A stretch of DNA of 64,000 nt from Rhizobium sp. J15 (lineage in GTDB: Bacteria > Pseudomonadota > Alphaproteobacteria > Rhizobiales > Rhizobiaceae): positions 186,001-250,000 of the forward strand of contig NZ_NWSX01000001.1 in NCBI RefSeq assembly GCF_002531825.1, written 5' to 3'. The position numbers and the translations under genes were made by a program. Below the pieces are notes generated by a model. That model was given only the letters and a program-made list of their open reading frames with translations, did not search any database and was not told the DNA's origin. Shown piece after piece: positions 60,601-64,000 of the stretch (position 1 is its first letter; every line of letters begins with the position of its first letter).

Positions 60601-61413
60601 ATGACTTCGATCCGCTTTGCGCTCAACCACATGGCCGCGCCGTCGCTCGCCATCGATAATTTCTTCGCGCTGGCAAAGTCGCTCGGCATCGGAGAGGTCG
60701 AAATCCGCAACGACCTTTCCGGCAACGCAATTCTCGACGGCACCAAGCCCGAAGCGATCAAGCAGGCGGCGGCTCAACATGGCCTGACGATCATTTCGAT
60801 CAATGCTCTGCAGCGTTTCAACGAGTGGAATGAAACACGCGCCAGGGAAGCGCGGGAATTGATCGATTATGCCCGCGCATCCGGCGCGAAGGCGCTCGTT
60901 CTCGTTCCGAAGAACGACGGCACCGGCTGCGCCGACGGTGAACGCCAGGCCAATCTGCGCCAGTCTCTGACGGCGCTGAAGCCGATGCTCGATGAAGCCG
61001 GCATCATCGGTCTCGTCGAGCCGCTCGGTTTCGAGATCTGCTCGCTGCGCTCGAAGACGGAAGCCGCCGAGGCAATCAAGGAACTCGGCGCGCAATCGAC
61101 CTTCAAGCTTGTCCACGACACCTTCCACCATCACCTTGCCGGCGAAGCCGCGACCTTCCCGGAACTTTCCGGCCTCGTGCATATCTCGGGCGTCAGCGAT
61201 CCTGCCGTCTCCGTTGCCGATATGCGCGATTCTCATCGGGTGCTCGTGGGCGGCGACGACCGGCTCGACAATGCCGGGCAGATCAAGGCGCTGCTGCAGG
61301 CCGGTTATGCCGGCCCGTTCTCCTTCGAGCCTTTTGCGGCGGAAGTCCATGCGGTCAAGGATCCGGCCGGCGCGCTCCGCGCCAGCGTGGATTATCTCGC
61401 AGCCCGGGTTTAA
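60601..61413 (+). CDS. Sugar phosphate isomerase/epimerase-type TIM barrel (IolE/IolI/MocC-like)
   Basis: A 270-residue xylose isomerase-like TIM barrel (FFALAKSLGIGEVEIRNDL, GLVEPLGFEICSLRSK, FKLVHDTFHHHLAGE, VHISGVSDP, GPFSFEPFA), with the Glu, Asp and His residues that bind metal in IolI and IolE. It probably isomerises or dehydrates an inosose. GAGGAGG precedes the ATG. The gene follows the LacI regulator and its putative second operator. Confidence 0.82.
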   Translation: MTSIRFALNHMAAPSLAIDNFFALAKSLGIGEVEIRNDLSGNAILDGTKPEAIKQAAAQHGLTIISINALQRFNEWNETRAREARELIDYARASGAKALVLVPKNDGTGCADGERQANLRQSLTALKPMLDEAGIIGLVEPLGFEICSLRSKTEAAEAIKELGAQSTFKLVHDTFHHHLAGEAATFPELSGLVHISGVSDPAVSVADMRDSHRVLVGGDDRLDNAGQIKALLQAGYAGPFSFEPFAAEVHAVKDPAGALRASVDYLAARV

Positions 61414-61448
61414 AAGCCGGGCAAGCTCGCTGTTATCGCTATCCGAGA

Positions 61449-61469
61449 GGCCGCGCCATGAGCGCGGCC
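61449..61469. terminator. Hairpin between convergent TIM-barrel gene and cobM
   Basis: GGCCGCGC (61449-61456) pairs perfectly with GCGCGGCC (61462-61469) around CATGA. It lies between two convergent genes, 35 bases after the first and 13 bases after the second. No T-run is present, so it is a probable rather than certain bidirectional terminator. Confidence 0.6.
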
Positions 61470-61481
61470 GATCATTCGAAG

Positions 61482-62240
61482 CTATTCCCGGCCTCTGAAA
61501 CGGCGCTGATAGGCCGGGTCGTAGAGCGAGCTCTCGCGAAAATCCTCGGCCGAAAGCGAGGGGCCGACGAAGATGATCGCCGTGCGTTCGATCGGTTCGG
61601 CCGCAACCTTTGCTTCGATATCGGACAGCGTGCCGCGCACGATGCGCTCGTCCGGCCATGAGGCCTTGACGACGATCGCGACCGGGCAGCCGGCGCCGTA
61701 AAGCGGTGTCAGTTCCACCACCACCTGCTTCAGCGCATGGATTGCCAGATGTATCGCCAGCGTGGCGCCCGTCGCGCCGAATCTGGCGAGCGTCTCATCG
61801 TTCGGCATCGGTGATGCACGGCCGGAAACGCGGGTGAGCACTAGGCTCTGGGCTACCGAGGGAATTGTCAGCTCGCGCCCGAGCGCCGAGGCGGCGGCGG
61901 CAAAGGCCGGCACGCCCGGCGTCATCGTATAGGCGATACCGTGTTTTTGCAGCCGGCGCACCTGCTCGGCGACCGCACTCCAGACCGAGAGATCGCCGGA
62001 ATGCAGCCGGGCGATATCCTGGCCGGCGGCAGCGGCGCTGAGATATTCGGCCTCGATTTCATCGAGCGACATCGGCGCGGTATCGACGATGCGCGCATCC
62101 GGAGGGCAATATTGCAGCAGTTCCGGCGAGACGATCGATCCGGCATAGAGGCAGACCGGACATGCGCCGATGAGGTTGCGGCCGCGCACCGTGATCAGAT
62201 CCGCCGCGCCAGGCCCAGCGCCGATGAAATGCACCGTCAT
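61482..62240 (-). CDS. cobM: Precorrin-4 C11-methyltransferase
   Basis: A 252-residue SAM-dependent tetrapyrrole methylase ([76 protein letters not shown]). This is the CobM pattern; the enzyme methylates C11 in aerobic cobalamin synthesis. It follows cobL by four bases on the same strand. Confidence 0.95.
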   Translation of the reverse strand: MTVHFIGAGPGAADLITVRGRNLIGACPVCLYAGSIVSPELLQYCPPDARIVDTAPMSLDEIEAEYLSAAAAGQDIARLHSGDLSVWSAVAEQVRRLQKHGIAYTMTPGVPAFAAAASALGRELTIPSVAQSLVLTRVSGRASPMPNDETLARFGATGATLAIHLAIHALKQVVVELTPLYGAGCPVAIVVKASWPDERIVRGTLSDIEAKVAAEPIERTAIIFVGPSLSAEDFRESSLYDPAYQRRFRGRE

Positions 62241-62244
62241 CGAA

Positions 62245-63477
62245 TTATCCTTTCGTCCAGCGCCACTGGGTGACCGGCATTGCCGGCCGCCAGCCGCGCA
62301 TGCCGCCGAGGGGCTCGGTGCGCGATATGTCGATCCGCGTAAGCGAACCGCCGCGTTTTGTATATTCTGAGAGCAGCACGGCTTCCATCTCCAGCGTCAC
62401 GGCATTGGCGACGAGCCGCCCTCCCCGCTTCAGCGCGGCAATGGCGCCGTCCATCACATCCGGTTCGCTGCCGCCACCGCCGAGGAAGATCGCATCCGGC
62501 TCCGGCAATCCCCGCAGTGCATCGGGTGCCGAACCTTCGACGACAGCGAGATGCGGAACGCCGAAGGCGGACGCGTTGCGGGCAATGCGCGCTGCCCGCT
62601 CCGGCGACTGCTCGATGGCGATTGCCTTCAGCGACGGGTCGGCCAGCATCCATTCGATGCCGATCGATCCCGCGCCCGCGCCGATATCCCAGAGCAGTTC
62701 GCCGTGACGCGGCGCAAGCGCCGACAGCGTTACCGCCCGAATTTCGCGTTTGGTGATCTGGCCGTCATGCTCGAACAGCGCGTCCTCGAGGCCAGCGGAA
62801 AAGGGCAGGATGCGAGCCCCCTCCCCTGCCGCGAGATCGAGTGCACAGACATTCAGGGGATCGATCTCCGCGAGATCGAAATCCGCAGCCGTCGTACGCC
62901 TCTGCCGTTCCCGGCTGCCGCCAAGCGCCTCGAGCACGGTAAGCCGCGATTGACCGAAACCGGCGGCGGCAAGCAAGGCGGCGAGTTCGCCAGGCCCCTT
63001 CTCGTCCGAGGTCAGCGCGATGATGCGCCGTCCGGGGTGTAGATGCGGCCGGATCAGGTCGAGCGGCCGTCCATGCAGCGAGACCGTAGCGACGTCCTGC
63101 AGCGGCCAGCCGAGGCGGGACGCGGCAAGGCTGAAGGCGGATGGCGCGGGAATGACGTGCATTTCTTCTGCGGCCACGTGGCGGGAAAGCGTCGCTCCGA
63201 CGCCGTAGAGAAAAGGATCGCCGGAGGCGAGCACGACGACAGGCGAGCCACGCCTTTCAACAATGGCGTCGATCGAGCGCTCGAACGGGCTCTGCCAGGA
63301 GAGCTTTTCACCTGTGATCAGCGATGCAGCAAGCGCATGATGCCGCGCCCCGCCGAAAACGGCCGGCGCGCTCGCAATCAGCCTTTTCGCCTCTTCGCCC
63401 AGCCCTGCTGGACCATCTTCGCCGATGCCGATAATAGTCAGCCAGCGCTGGCCGGAAGGGGAAGAAACATCAGCCAT
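62245..63477 (-). CDS. cobL: Precorrin-6Y C5,15-methyltransferase (decarboxylating)
   Basis: A 410-residue two-domain enzyme: an N-terminal CbiE-like methylase ([47 protein letters not shown]) and a C-terminal CbiT-like domain ([41 protein letters not shown]). It methylates C5 and C15 and removes the C12 acetate carboxyl. The start MADVSSPS at 63477 shares CATG with the cobK start on the other strand, so the 5' ends of the two genes overlap. Confidence 0.94.
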   Translation of the reverse strand: MADVSSPSGQRWLTIIGIGEDGPAGLGEEAKRLIASAPAVFGGARHHALAASLITGEKLSWQSPFERSIDAIVERRGSPVVVLASGDPFLYGVGATLSRHVAAEEMHVIPAPSAFSLAASRLGWPLQDVATVSLHGRPLDLIRPHLHPGRRIIALTSDEKGPGELAALLAAAGFGQSRLTVLEALGGSRERQRRTTAADFDLAEIDPLNVCALDLAAGEGARILPFSAGLEDALFEHDGQITKREIRAVTLSALAPRHGELLWDIGAGAGSIGIEWMLADPSLKAIAIEQSPERAARIARNASAFGVPHLAVVEGSAPDALRGLPEPDAIFLGGGGSEPDVMDGAIAALKRGGRLVANAVTLEMEAVLLSEYTKRGGSLTRIDISRTEPLGGMRGWRPAMPVTQWRWTKG

Positions 63478-64000
63478 GGGAAGATCCCGCATCCTGATCC
63501 TCGGCGGCACCGGCGAGGCGCGCCTGCTCGCCGGAGCGCTCGCGACGCGTGACGACTGCGATGTTCTTCTGTCGCTGGCTGGCCGCACCGAAAAACCGGC
63601 CGCGCAGCCGGTTCCGGTTCGCATCGGCGGTTTCGGCGGGGCTGCGGCGCTGGCCGATTTTCTGAAAGCCGGCGAATATGACCTGCTGATCGACGCGACG
63701 CATCCCTTCGCCGAGCGCATCTCCGCCAACGCCGCTTTCGCGGCCGAGACGACGGGCATTGCTGCCATCGCTTTGCGCCGCCCTGCATGGCAACGTCAGC
63801 CAGGCGACCGCTGGCAGGGCGTGCGGAGCATTCCGGCGGCTATTGAAGCGCTCGGGCCCTCGCCCCGCCGTGTGTTCCTGGCGACGGGCCGGCAGGGCGC
63901 GCATCACGCGGAAGCGGCGCCGCAACATTTCTACCTCATCCGCAGCGTCGATCGCGTCGAACCGCCGCTCGCGCTCGCGGGGGTCGAATACATCCTCGAT
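63476..64000 (+). CDS. cobK: Precorrin-6A reductase (partial, runs off the window)
   Basis: An ATG at 63476 opens a frame that stays open for 175 codons to the end of the window. It starts [20 protein letters not shown], with the NADPH-binding GGTGEA motif, and has DLLIDATHPFAERISANA and RRVFLATGRQG, all typical of CobK/CbiJ. The enzyme reduces precorrin-6A. It is divergent from cobL, with overlapping start codons. Confidence 0.93.
   Translation, partial: MGRSRILILGGTGEARLLAGALATRDDCDVLLSLAGRTEKPAAQPVPVRIGGFGGAAALADFLKAGEYDLLIDATHPFAERISANAAFAAETTGIAAIALRRPAWQRQPGDRWQGVRSIPAAIEALGPSPRRVFLATGRQGAHHAEAAPQHFYLIRSVDRVEPPLALAGVEYILD

Overview
The window is GC-rich, densely coded DNA of a Rhizobium-type alphaproteobacterium (R. 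etli/leguminosarum group is the best guess). Pointers are a sarcosine oxidase operon, a Rhizobiales-style Tad cluster, genes resembling rhizopine mocDEF, nadABC preceded by nrtR, aerobic cob genes, a PraR-like regulator and intergenic GC-rich palindromes of the RIME type. Identification is from family and motif recognition only; nothing was searched.

Region by region: (1) 1-3853, end of soxB then soxD-soxA-soxG. (2) 4318-11313, an RNA repair island: a T4 Rnl1-like RNA ligase converges on rtcR (CARF plus sigma-54 activator); divergent from rtcR, a near-consensus -24/-12 promoter drives rsr (bacterial Ro60), an array of five Y RNA-like units, and rtcB. Four of the five units carry a circularly permuted tRNA-like half (T-arm, capped acceptor stem, D-arm) inside a long Ro-type stem; the fifth lacks it. 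This array is the most striking feature of the window and none of it is protein coding. (3) 11399-23487, a Tad/Flp-like secretion or pilus cluster with two TadA/CpaF ATPases (one fused to an FHA domain), a second FHA membrane protein, and no secretin or TadZ visible. (4) 23547-24702, a RidA-family gene and a divergent TetR regulator with three operator-like palindromes.

(5) 24728-40862, an envelope proteolysis locus: pseudokinase-FGE fusion, serpin, trypsin-caspase fusion, caspase with EF-hand loop, DUF4384-OmpA protein, small secreted proteins, an NlpC/P60-like protein, a lipoprotein with an S74-type chaperone domain, and a caspase with Sel1 repeats. The serpin's predicted reactive centre (Arg-Ser) fits the Arg/Lys specificity expected of the adjacent trypsin domain. 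(6) 41105-45195, L-fucose catabolism (fuconate dehydratase, ketodeoxyfuconate-type dehydrogenase, fuconolactonase, IclR regulator). (7) 45664-50707, a PraR-like regulator and a candidate RiPP operon: an unannotated 47-residue peptide, YcaO, TfuA, with a BTAD/TPR regulator upstream. (8) 50990-55399, nrtR-nadA-nadB-nadC with two NrtR-site-like palindromes. (9) 55773-61413, a PanB-family gene, mocDEF-like oxygenase system, LacI regulator and an IolE/IolI-like TIM barrel. (10) 61482-64000, cobM, cobL and the start of cobK, whose start codon overlaps that of cobL on the opposite strand.
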